Assembly (NCBI RefSeq): GCF_003732545.1
Contig: NZ_AYKF01000086.1
Span: forward strand, 1-33,732
DNA: 33,732 bases
Direction: 5' to 3'
Origin: Salinisphaera orenii subsp. halophila YIM 95161
GTDB taxonomy: Bacteria; Pseudomonadota; Gammaproteobacteria; Nevskiales; Salinisphaeraceae
Positions 26,482-33,719 of this stretch are shown one piece after another. The position numbers and the translations under genes are program-made. Position 1 is the first letter of the stretch. Every line of letters starts with the position of its first letter. The notes beneath the pieces were generated by a model. The model saw only the letters and a program-made list of their open reading frames with translations. It did no database searches and was not told where the DNA came from.

Positions 26482-27344
26482 GGCTCGGCCCGCGGCGGCG
26501 TGGCGAGCAGGTCGCGGTGCCCGACGCGGCAGCATGCTCGGCCGGCGGCGACATCCGCCGCGCGCCGCCGCGCCCAGCCGGCGATGCGGGCCGCGCGGGC
26601 CGGGGCCTGGGCGGTGGCCGCCTCGCGCCAGCCGTCGATCAGGGCGGCGGCTAGGCGGGCGTCGTCGCGGCCGAGACGCCAGGGGCTCGCGGCCGAGGCC
26701 ACGTGCCAGCCGTGGCGCTGGAAGGCCCGCTCGAACGCCGCCGGCGCCTGCGTGCCGAGCGCGGCGCCGAAGCCCTTGTCGCGGTGCTGGTGCTCGGCGA
26801 GCCGGGCGAAGACGAAGGCGTCGTCCTCGTCCTCGGGCGCGCCGTCGGCCTCGAAGGCCAGATCGCCGTCCACGCTGAGCGCGATCAGCGCCGGGACGGC
26901 GTGGGCGGCACAGGCGCTCGCGAGACGATCCAGCCACTCGGCGTCGACCAGGTCCAGCAGCGCCGCGGCGGTCACCAGATGCGCCCCGGCGATCAGGACG
27001 CCCGGATCGCGCGCGAGGTCGGCGGCGATCGTCTCGAGCGTCACCGGGCGTCCCGATCGGTCGCGCTGTTCGGCGCATTCGCGCGCCGCGCGGGCCAGCA
27101 GATCGGCGTCGTGATCGACCAGGTGCCAGTGCTGGGGCCCGGGCAGGCGTGGTGCCAGATGCCGCAGATTCGAGCCGCTGCCGCAGCCGAGATCCACGAT
27201 CCGGAGGGTGTCGTCCCGCGCCGCGTGCAGCCGGGCCGCTGCGGCTTCGCTCAGTCCGCTGCTGCGCGCCGCGTGGTCGGCGGGTTCGCGCAGGGCGAGC
27301 CAGTCGGCGGCGAAGCGGGCGTCCGGGACGATCGCATCGCTCAT
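26478..27344 (-). CDS. SAM-dependent methyltransferase
   Basis: The 288-residue class I methyltransferase has motif I VDLGCGSGSNLRHL (about 50-63), the acidic end of strand two in HLVDHDADLL and motif LVTAAALLDLVD. The middle segment with APEDEDDAFVFARLAEHQHRDKG and a C-terminal Trp/Arg-rich helical region are probably substrate-specific. It transfers a methyl group from SAM; the acceptor is unknown. Position between a glycosyltransferase gene and a membrane-protein gene, with 4-bp overlaps on both sides (ATGA at its start, GTGA at its end), implies that the products act together. Confidence 0.87.
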   Translation of the reverse strand: MSDAIVPDARFAADWLALREPADHAARSSGLSEAAAARLHAARDDTLRIVDLGCGSGSNLRHLAPRLPGPQHWHLVDHDADLLARAARECAEQRDRSGRPVTLETIAADLARDPGVLIAGAHLVTAAALLDLVDAEWLDRLASACAAHAVPALIALSVDGDLAFEADGAPEDEDDAFVFARLAEHQHRDKGFGAALGTQAPAAFERAFQRHGWHVASAASPWRLGRDDARLAAALIDGWREAATAQAPARAARIAGWARRRAADVAAGRACCRVGHRDLLATPPRAEP

Positions 27345-28402
27345 GCCGGCACGTCGTCGGCGATGGCTTCGAGCATCGCCGAGAACTCGGCGGCGGCCGT
27401 GCGCCAGGGGCGCAGGCGTTCGCGCTCGGCAAGCGCGCCGCGCCGCACGGCGGCCAGCGCGGCCGGGTCGTCCAGCAGCGAGCCCAGCGCGGCGGCCAGC
27501 GCGGCGACGTCGCCGGGGGCGGCCGTGCGCGCGGCTCGTGCCGGAACCGTATCCGCGAGCGCGCCGCCGTTAGTCGTGACCAGCGGCAGACCGCGGGCCA
27601 GGGCCTCGGTGACGACCATGCCGTAGCCTTCGTAATGCGAGGCCAGCACGAACAGATCGGCACGATCGTAGGCGGCGGCGAGTTCGCGCTCATTGCAGTC
27701 GCCGTGCAGCCGAACGCGTGCGCCGAGGCCGAGCGTGTCGATACGGGCGCGGATACGGGCCGCGTGTGCCGGCTCGCGGTCGAGGCTGCCGACCACGTCG
27801 CAGTGCCAGTCGCGGTCGGCGAGCCGGGCGAGTGCGTCGAGGAGCACGGCGTGGCCCTTGCGGGGGGTGACGGTCGCGACACACAGCAGACGGCAGCCGG
27901 GGCCGTCGCTGCCGCGGGCCACGGGCGCCGGATCGGTGCCGGGCTCGATCACCCGCGGCGGAGCGGCGGCGAGGTCGAGCTCGACCAGCCGGCGGGCGGT
28001 GAAGCCGCTGGTGACGACCACCGCCCGGGCGACGACCAGTGCGGCGCGTTCGTCGGCGAGCAGCCGGGCGCTCGCGGCGGCCGTCAGGCCGGTCTCGTCG
28101 GCGAGCGGGTGATGCACGAGCGCGATCAGGCGCAGGCGATCGGCGTGGGCACGGGCGGTCTCGGCCAGGCCGCCGAGCACGAGCCCGTCGACGATCACGC
28201 AGGCGCCGTCGGCGCAGGCGTCCAGCGCCCGTTCCAGGGCGCGCGCGGCCCGAGCATCGGGCTCCGGAAAGCGGCCCTCGAGCCCGGCCACCGTCACCGG
28301 ATGCCCGAGTTCGCGCAGACCGGCGACGATGCGCGCGTCGTAGCGGTAGCCGCCGGTGCGCTGTTCCGGATCGCCGGCGACGACGAACGTGATCGGCGTC
28401 AC
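27341..28402 (-). CDS. Glycosyltransferase family 4-like protein
   Basis: The 353-residue GT-B fold protein has an N-terminal acceptor half (glycine loop AGDPEQRTGGYRYDARI, 9-25; LIALVHHPLADETGL) and a C-terminal donor half with ATVTPRKGHAVLLDAL (176-191) and the E-x7-E nucleotide-sugar site E258/E266 in HYEGYGMVVTEAL. It should transfer a sugar from a nucleotide donor with retention of configuration. The acceptor could be the small molecule made by the neighbouring enzymes or a lipid. It starts with a GTG overlapping the stop of the pterin-synthase-like gene (GTGA) and overlaps the methyltransferase start by 4 bp. Confidence 0.88.
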   Translation of the reverse strand: MTPITFVVAGDPEQRTGGYRYDARIVAGLRELGHPVTVAGLEGRFPEPDARAARALERALDACADGACVIVDGLVLGGLAETARAHADRLRLIALVHHPLADETGLTAAASARLLADERAALVVARAVVVTSGFTARRLVELDLAAAPPRVIEPGTDPAPVARGSDGPGCRLLCVATVTPRKGHAVLLDALARLADRDWHCDVVGSLDREPAHAARIRARIDTLGLGARVRLHGDCNERELAAAYDRADLFVLASHYEGYGMVVTEALARGLPLVTTNGGALADTVPARAARTAAPGDVAALAAALGSLLDDPAALAAVRRGALAERERLRPWRTAAAEFSAMLEAIADDVPA

Positions 28403-28797
28403 ACGCGGCCCTCGAAGCTCGCCCAGGCGATATGCGACTCCGACAGCGTCACGCTCATCCCCTCGACGCCGCGGGCACTATCGCCGAGCCGGCCGGCGCG
28501 GATGGCCTCGCGCATGCGCTCGAATACCACGCCGGCGAGGAACTCGGTCGTGGTGTTGCGGCCCGAGAAGGCCGGCTCCTCGTCCAGATCGCGCATGTTC
28601 AGCCCGGCGAGCACGTCCTTGAGGCCGGCCCCGGCCAGACCGATGTCGATGACCAGGTCGTCGGCGTCGAGCGCCTCGCGCCGGAAGGTGACGTCGACCA
28701 CATAGGTCGCACCGTGGGTGTGCTGGGCCGGGCCGAATATCTCGCCGTTGAAACTATGGGCGATCATGAAGTGATCGCGGACGGTCAGACTGTACAT
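28399..28797 (-). CDS. Divergent 6-pyruvoyl-tetrahydropterin synthase/QueD homologue
   Basis: The 132-residue protein keeps the T-fold layout of PTPS/QueD: first zinc histidine H14 in MIAHSF, HTHGATY (26-32), VIDIG (49-53), NTTTEFLA (81-88) and the substrate-anchoring E120 in LSESH. Aligned by eye to QueD, the catalytic cysteine position is A24. The third zinc histidine position is A30, perhaps replaced by H26. The Asp-His pair of the LDH motif is N67-M68. Classical lyase activity is therefore doubtful, and the fold may bind a pterin or catalyse another step. It lies 37 bp after the dehydrogenase gene and overlaps the glycosyltransferase start by 4 bp. Confidence 0.85.
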   Translation of the reverse strand: MYSLTVRDHFMIAHSFNGEIFGPAQHTHGATYVVDVTFRREALDADDLVIDIGLAGAGLKDVLAGLNMRDLDEEPAFSGRNTTTEFLAGVVFERMREAIRAGRLGDSARGVEGMSVTLSESHIAWASFEGRV

Positions 28798-28834
28798 GGC
28801 ATATCCTGTGGTATGGGGTGGCGATACGCGCGCG

Positions 28835-29812
28835 CTAGTCGTAGCGGATGCGCTGGCAGAGCGTGGGGTCGTGCGGGTCGGCCAGACGGGCCATGACCTC
28901 GGGCAGGCGCTCGAAGGGCGCCTCGGCGTCGATGAGGGCGTCGAAGCGGGCGTCGGCGAGCAGCGAGACCGCCAGCCCGAGGCGGCGGTGGTGGCTCCAG
29001 CGCGGGCGCTGGCCCGGCGCGACGCCTCCCACCTGGCTCGCCCGCAGCGTCAGACGCCGCGAGTGGAAGGCGCCGCCGAGCGGAACCCGCGGCGCCTGCG
29101 CGCCGTACCAGCTCATCTCGGTGACGGTGGCCTCGAAACCGGCCAGCGTCAGAGCCTGGGCGAGCCCGGCCTCGCTGCCGCTGGCGTGGATGACGCGGTC
29201 GCGCTCGCCCGCGGCCGCCGCCGGCGAGCGAAAGCGCAGGCCCAGAGCGCTTCCCAGCGGGGCCTTGCGGTCGTCGATGTCCACCAGTTCGACGTCGGCG
29301 CCGGGCAGCGACGCGGCGAGTCCTGCGACCAGCGCGCCGACCACGCCGGCGCCGATCACGGTGATGCGCTCGCCGATGCCCGGGGCCGTGTCCCAGAGCG
29401 CGTTGATCGCGGTCTCCATGTTGGCCGCGAGCACCGCGCGCTCCGGCGGTACGTCCGCCGGCAGTGCGACGACGGCGTCGACGGGCACCACGTAGCGCGT
29501 CTGGTGCGAATATAGACAGAACACCTCGCGCCCGAGCCACTCGTCCGGACCGGCCTCGACCACGCCGACGTTCGCGTAGCCGTGGCGCACGGGGCCCGGC
29601 AGCGCGCCGGCCTGGAATGGTGCCCGCATGCGCTCGTATTCGCTCGCCGGCACGCCGCCGGCGTAGACCAGCGTCTCGGTGCCGCGGCTGACCGCGCTGT
29701 AGCGGCTGCGCACGCGCAGTTCGCCGGCGCCCGGCGCGCCCACGGCGATCGGCTCGATACGGCTGTCGTGGGGCGGGTGCAACCAAAAGGCGCGGTCACC
29801 GGTATCATTCAT
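28835..29812 (-). CDS. Medium-chain dehydrogenase/reductase without visible zinc ligands
   Basis: The 325-residue protein has an MDR catalytic half and a Rossmann half with VIGAGVVGALVAGLAA (about 152-167) and ELVDID at the end of strand two. The catalytic zinc cysteine normally found in the CGTD/CGTE loop is a serine (SAVSRGTE, 39-46), and the GHE histidine region reads RHGYANVG (76-83). A zinc-free redox mechanism on NAD(P)H is therefore likely. The RGTETLVYAGGVP segment recalls BchC-type dehydrogenases, but no photosynthesis genes are present. First gene of the operon that continues with the PTPS-like gene; the 115-bp gap upstream is shared with the divergent phosphatidyltransferase. Confidence 0.82.
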   Translation of the reverse strand: MNDTGDRAFWLHPPHDSRIEPIAVGAPGAGELRVRSRYSAVSRGTETLVYAGGVPASEYERMRAPFQAGALPGPVRHGYANVGVVEAGPDEWLGREVFCLYSHQTRYVVPVDAVVALPADVPPERAVLAANMETAINALWDTAPGIGERITVIGAGVVGALVAGLAASLPGADVELVDIDDRKAPLGSALGLRFRSPAAAAGERDRVIHASGSEAGLAQALTLAGFEATVTEMSWYGAQAPRVPLGGAFHSRRLTLRASQVGGVAPGQRPRWSHHRRLGLAVSLLADARFDALIDAEAPFERLPEVMARLADPHDPTLCQRIRYD

Positions 29813-29927
29813 GTATGGATGTCATGCAACAGAAATTCTCCGGCAATACTTGCAGCCCGGGCGCGGTTGATCCAGCGCGCGTCCGACGTGTAGGGCGGCC
29901 GCGCATCGATATCCGCGGCGAGCCGCG

Positions 29928-30719
29928 ATGATGCGCGCGTTCGAGCATGGCACGCCGGCGGTCGGCGAGGGGCCCACTGGCGCCGCCTCGCCGGCCCGGC
30001 GGCGCCTGCGGGCGGCGGGTGAGCTGCTGATCGGATTCACACTGCTGTTCGCGGGCGTGGAGCTGGCCATGGGGCTTCTCGACGCGCCGCCGATGCTGCG
30101 CGTCTCGGCCGGGGGATTGTATCTCGCGCTCGCGGTCGTGCTCGTGGGGCCGGGCGAGGCGCCGCCGGCCCGGCTGGGCTGGGCCAACCGGGTCACGCTG
30201 CTGCGCGCGGCCGTGGTGTTGCTCATCGCCGGCCTGCTGGTGTTTCCGGAGGTGCCGCGTGCCCATCCCTATGCAGTGCTCGGCCTGGCGCTGGCGGCAC
30301 TGCTGCTCGACGGTGTCGACGGCTGGGTGGCGCGCCGCACGCGCTCGATCACCGCCTTCGGCGCCCGCTTCGACATGGAACTGGACGCGTTCTTCATCCT
30401 CGTGCTCTGCGTCGGCCTGGTGGCGACCGAACGGGTCGGCCCCTGGGTGCTGGGGATCGGCCTGGCGCGCTATCTGTTCGTGTGCGCGGGGCGCCTGCTG
30501 CCGTGGATGCGCCGGCCCCTGCCGCCGAGCGTTTTCCGCAAGGTCGTGTGCGTCTGGCAGGTCGTGACCCTGTTGCTGTGCTTTGTGCCGGCGATGCCCG
30601 CCGCCGTGGCCGTCGGGGCCGCCGCGACGGCGCTGTCGCTGCTGGCGGTGTCGTTCGGCCGCGACACGTGGTGGCTGCTGCGCCACCGATGCGATGATCG
30701 TACGCCCGACGCGTCATGA
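29928..30719 (+). CDS. CDP-alcohol phosphatidyltransferase family protein
   Basis: The 263-residue membrane protein has about six or seven helices and the complete family motif D131-G132-xx-A135-R136-x8-G145-xxx-D149-xxx-D153. These enzymes displace CMP from a CDP-alcohol with a second alcohol, as in synthesis of phosphatidylglycerol phosphate, phosphatidylserine or inositol lipids. An extra hydrophobic N-terminal stretch (about 33-75) precedes the usual first helix. Substrates are unknown. It is divergent from the pterin-like operon across 115 bp, which raises the possibility of a lipid-linked product. Two adjacent ATG codons (29928, 29931) can serve as start. Confidence 0.88.
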   Translation: MMRAFEHGTPAVGEGPTGAASPARRRLRAAGELLIGFTLLFAGVELAMGLLDAPPMLRVSAGGLYLALAVVLVGPGEAPPARLGWANRVTLLRAAVVLLIAGLLVFPEVPRAHPYAVLGLALAALLLDGVDGWVARRTRSITAFGARFDMELDAFFILVLCVGLVATERVGPWVLGIGLARYLFVCAGRLLPWMRRPLPPSVFRKVVCVWQVVTLLLCFVPAMPAAVAVGAAATALSLLAVSFGRDTWWLLRHRCDDRTPDAS

Positions 30720-30774
30720 CGGCTGACGCGGCAAGACGACAATCGATGACCCCGAGTCCATAGGAGACACGATC

Positions 30775-31380
30775 ATGCCATTCCCGACGTCGACCCTGAC
30801 CGGCCCGCGCCTGACCGCGGCCGCGCTCGCGGCCTGTGCCGCGGGCACGGCCGCGGCGGAGCCCGAGCGCTACGAGATCGATCCGGCCCATTTCTCCATC
30901 GGTTTCTCGATCGAGCACGTCGGCTATGCCGATGTGCTGGGCATGTTTCTGGAGGGCGAAGGCAGCTTCGTCTACGACGAGGCCACCCGCGAGCTGTCCG
31001 AAGGTCGCGTGGAGATCGCCGCCGACAGCGTGTTCACCAATCACGAGGAGCGCGACGGCCACGTCCGCGGTGACGATTTTCTGACGGCAGAGGATCACCC
31101 GGAGATCGTGTTCGTGGCGCGCGAATACACGCCACGCGGTGCGGACGGCGGAGAACTCGAGGGCGATCTCACGCTGCACGGCGAGACCCATCCGGTGACT
31201 CTGGACGTGACCATCAACAAGAGTGCCGAGTATCCCTTCGGCCACGGCCAGCATACCCTGGGCGTCTCGGCGAGTACCCGCATCGAGCGCAGCCGCTGGG
31301 GCATGGACTACGGCGTGGCCAACGGCATGGTCGGCGACACGGTCGAGCTGGACTTCGAGTTCGAAGCGATACGCCAGTAG
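30775..31380 (+). CDS. YceI family periplasmic protein
   Basis: The 201-residue protein has a signal peptide (about 1-28, ending TAAA) and the YceI lipocalin-like barrel: YEIDPAHFSIGFSIEHVGYA, then EEGDGHVRGDDFL-like NHEERDGHVRGDDFL, HPEIVFVAREY, GDLTLHGETHPVTLDV and SASTRIERSRWGMDYG. Family members bind long isoprenoid or lipid-like molecules such as polyprenyl chains. An AGGAG ribosome site stands 8 nt before the ATG. It follows the phosphatidyltransferase gene after 55 bp on the same strand and may share its transcript. Confidence 0.92.
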   Translation: MPFPTSTLTGPRLTAAALAACAAGTAAAEPERYEIDPAHFSIGFSIEHVGYADVLGMFLEGEGSFVYDEATRELSEGRVEIAADSVFTNHEERDGHVRGDDFLTAEDHPEIVFVAREYTPRGADGGELEGDLTLHGETHPVTLDVTINKSAEYPFGHGQHTLGVSASTRIERSRWGMDYGVANGMVGDTVELDFEFEAIRQ

Positions 31381-31719
31381 CCGGCGATCGCCCGGCCGCT
31401 GCGGATGGCCAGGGCCCGCTAAAACTTCATTCGAACGCCGCTTTGGAAGCCGCACATCGTGTGTGGCAAGGCGCGAGTCGCCGATCGTCGCGCGCCACGC
31501 TCCAGACGGGCAACGCCGCAGTGCACCCTTGGTTGATTATTCATGCGCGGCCCAACCCTAGAGTCCAAGGGCCCCGTGAAACGACCAGCGTGCGGCGATC
31601 CAGCGTTGTCGCAGGCTGGCGCAGAGTGATTGCGCGGCGCGCACGACGCCTCGTCTTGCCGCCCATAGTCAATTTTCAGGAAGCGCTTCGCGCGGGCTCG
31701 TATGAAATGTTGATGGGCC
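31381..31719. other. Intergenic region, 339 bp, no gene recognised
   Basis: The gap between convergent yceI and the universal stress gene is visibly less GC-rich than its surroundings, with AT-rich patches such as AGTCAATTTTCAGG. I see perfect 10-bp palindromes GGCGATCGCC (31383-31392) and GAAGCGCTTC (31680-31689), but no T-tailed terminator, RNA gene or plausible reading frame. Confidence 0.5.
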
Positions 31720-32160
31720 CTAGCGCACCGTCATGCAGGCGCACGGCGCGAGGTGGCCGACCTTGTGGGTCACGCTGCCCATGAGCAGGCCGCCGAAATT
31801 CGTCAGCCCGCGCCGGCCCATGACGATGAGATCGGCGTCGAGCCGCTCGGCGCACTCGACGATGCGGCGCGCCGGATCGCCGGAGCCGACCTCGGTGGTC
31901 ATTTCGCGGATCGCGTGGTCCGCGGCGATGCGCCGGGCGGCCTCGATCACGTCGTGGCCGGCTTTCTCCACGTCCTCGTTGCTGGTCTTCACGCTGATCG
32001 CGGCGCCGCCGAGGACCAGCGTCTTGTCGTGGCCGACCGCCTGCGGGACATGCAGCACGTGCAGCCGGGCGTCGTAGCGCGGGGCCATGTCGCAGGCCCA
32101 TTCCAGCGCACGCCGGGAATGTTCCGAACCGTCGACGGCAACGAGAATCGTGTCGATCAT
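31720..32160 (-). CDS. Universal stress protein (UspA family)
   Basis: The 146-residue protein is a single Usp domain beginning MIDTILVAVDGSEHSRRALEWA. It has the ATP-binding motif G-xx-G-x9-GS in GRRGLTNFGGLLMGSV near the C-terminus and ADLIVMG before it, so it is probably of the ATP-binding class. Such proteins raise resistance to starvation and stress by means that are mostly unclear. I chose the ATG at 32160, with GAAG about 5 nt upstream, because it matches the usual family N-terminus. An ATG at 32190 adds ten residues and is possible. It is divergent from the cyclopropane synthase gene. Confidence 0.92.
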   Translation of the reverse strand: MIDTILVAVDGSEHSRRALEWACDMAPRYDARLHVLHVPQAVGHDKTLVLGGAAISVKTSNEDVEKAGHDVIEAARRIAADHAIREMTTEVGSGDPARRIVECAERLDADLIVMGRRGLTNFGGLLMGSVTHKVGHLAPCACMTVR

Positions 32161-32308
32161 GGTGTCTTCGCGGGTCGTCAGATCAGGCATCGACCCTAGC
32201 ACGGCCCGGGGAGCGCCCGGCCTTCAACTGCGGCCGCCGCCGAGGCACACTTGAACCATCGCGGCATGGCGGTCCTCGTGGCGGCAGGTCGCGCGAAAAT
32301 AAAAGTGC

Positions 32309-32339
32309 ACTATACATCGAAATACGATCGGTGTATGGT
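32309..32339. promoter_or_regulatory. Dyad operator-like site and promoter region upstream of cfa
   Basis: ATACATCGA (32312-32320) and TCGGTGTAT (32328-32336) form an inverted repeat with eight of nine matches and a 7-bp spacer, extended by AC/GT outside. It lies in an AT-rich island in otherwise GC-rich DNA. CTATACA at 32310-32316 resembles the extended -10 of stationary-phase sigma-S promoters, which drive cfa in E. coli, but no -35 box is evident. A TetR- or similar-type regulator could bind here. The opposite strand has TATAGT and might serve the stress-protein gene. Confidence 0.5.
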
Positions 32340-32405
32340 TGAGGTCTTGGCATCAATGGGGCGGACGGCGCCGCTACGTGTTGTCGGCCCCGGGGACGGG
32401 AGACA

Positions 32406-33653
32406 ATGAAGACACGTTTTTTTGACCGGCTGATCGACGAGGGCACGCTCGTCATTCATTACCCGGACGGTCGCACGCAGCTGATCGGCCAGGGTGCGCC
32501 CAAGGCGCACATCCACCTGCGCGAACGCCGGGTCCTCACACGGCTGCTCTCCGATCCGGAGATGGCGTTCGGCGAGGCATATATGGACGGCGACTGGTGG
32601 CCCGGCGAGGGCGGCCTCATGGCGCTGTTCGAACTCTACTTCGCCAATGCCCGCAACTTCGGCGGCAGCCGGATACTCGATATCGCGCGCCACGCGCTGC
32701 GGGGCATCCGCGAAGCCAACTCGCGGCTGCGCTCGCGGCGCAACGTCCAGCACCACTACGACATCGACAACGGCCTGTTCGAGCGCTTTCTGGACAGCGA
32801 CATGCAGTACTCCTGCGCCTATTTCGAGACGCCGGACGCGTCGCTGGAGGAGGCGCAGCAGGCCAAATGCCGCCACATCGCGCGCAAACTGTATCTCAAG
32901 CCCGGCGATCGGGTGCTCGACATTGGCTGCGGCTGGGGCGGCATGGCGCTGTACCTCGCGCGCCACCACGGCGTCGACGTGACGGGGCTGACGCTGTCGG
33001 ACAATCAGTACCGCTACGCCTGTGAGCGGGCCGAGGCCGAAGGGTTGTCCCAGCGGGTGCGTTTCCTGCAGCAGGACTATCGCGAGCACGAGGGCAGCTA
33101 CGACGCGATCGTGAGCGTGGGCATGTTCGAGCATGTGGGCCGCCCGCAGTTCCAGACCTTCTTCGATACCGTTAACGCGCTGCTGGCGCCGGGCGGACGC
33201 AGCCTGGTCCACAGCATCGGCCGCAGCGGTCCTCCGGTGGAGGACACCAAGGGCTGGATCGAGAAATACATCTTCCCCGGCGGCTATGTGCCGTCGTTGT
33301 CCGAGGTTGCGCCCTGCATCGAGGAGACCGGCATGTGCCTGTCGGACCTGGAAGTGCTGCGCCTGCACTATGCACGCACGCTGGCGGCCTGGAACGAGCG
33401 CTTCCAGCGCCACCGCGGAGAGTTCCGGGAACGGCTGGGCGAGCGTTTCTGCCGCATGTGGGAGTTCTACCTGCTCGGCTGTCAGGCGATCTTCCGCTGG
33501 GGTGACCTCGTTGTCTTCCAGATGCAGCTGGCCAAGCGCAACGACATCGTCCCGGTCACCCGCGACTATCAGTACGGTCCCGACCCCGTGGCCGCGGCGG
33601 AGGCCAGCGATCCGGCGGCCCGCTGGAGCGCGGATCTGGATCGAACGGGCTAG
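32406..33653 (+). CDS. cfa: Cyclopropane-fatty-acyl-phospholipid synthase
   Basis: The 415-residue protein matches CFA synthases. It has an N-terminal lipid-binding domain (about 1-110), QHHYDIDNGLFERFLD, then YSCAYF with C137, the SAM motif VLDIGCGWGGMALYLA (170-185), the bicarbonate-site glutamate in VGMFEHVG, and EKYIFPGGYVPS. The C-terminal helices end near FRWGDLVVFQMQLAKRND. It adds a methylene group from SAM to unsaturated acyl chains of membrane phospholipids at the inner membrane face, usually in stationary phase or under acid and solvent stress. About 20 acidic residues extend the C-terminus. A GGGAG site lies just upstream of the ATG. Confidence 0.95.
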   Translation: MKTRFFDRLIDEGTLVIHYPDGRTQLIGQGAPKAHIHLRERRVLTRLLSDPEMAFGEAYMDGDWWPGEGGLMALFELYFANARNFGGSRILDIARHALRGIREANSRLRSRRNVQHHYDIDNGLFERFLDSDMQYSCAYFETPDASLEEAQQAKCRHIARKLYLKPGDRVLDIGCGWGGMALYLARHHGVDVTGLTLSDNQYRYACERAEAEGLSQRVRFLQQDYREHEGSYDAIVSVGMFEHVGRPQFQTFFDTVNALLAPGGRSLVHSIGRSGPPVEDTKGWIEKYIFPGGYVPSLSEVAPCIEETGMCLSDLEVLRLHYARTLAAWNERFQRHRGEFRERLGERFCRMWEFYLLGCQAIFRWGDLVVFQMQLAKRNDIVPVTRDYQYGPDPVAAAEASDPAARWSADLDRTG

Positions 33654-33719
33654 CCCGCAGCCGCGGGCTCCGGCTATGCGGTCCGTGTGCACCCGGCCGC
33701 GCTCCGAGGCGCGGCCGGG
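33653..33719 (+). terminator. Hairpins downstream of cfa
   Basis: GCCCGC (33653-33658) pairs with GCGGGC (33663-33668) right at the stop codon. Further on, CCCGGCCGCGC (33692-33702) pairs perfectly over 11 bp with GCGCGGCCGGG (33709-33719). Neither is followed by a T-run within the window, so termination is plausible but not certain. Confidence 0.45.

Noticed and set aside
26481-27882. Extension of the membrane-protein gene upstream through the methyltransferase and glycosyltransferase genes
   Set aside because: The frame is open, but the sequence before the GTG at 26481 is low-complexity and overlaps two well-defined genes; the GTGA junction fixes the start.
28399-28797. Housekeeping QueD for queuosine synthesis
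   Set aside because: The catalytic Cys and Asp-His positions appear replaced and no queC, queE or queF lies nearby, so naming it queD would overstate the evidence.
28835-29812. Bacteriochlorophyllide dehydrogenase BchC
   Set aside because: One loop is similar, but no other photosynthesis gene is in the window and the neighbours point to another pathway.
29813-29927. Short leader-peptide frame upstream of the dehydrogenase
   Set aside because: A six-codon frame with a distant GGAG exists, but it has no run of regulatory codons and no attenuator hairpin, so it is probably chance.
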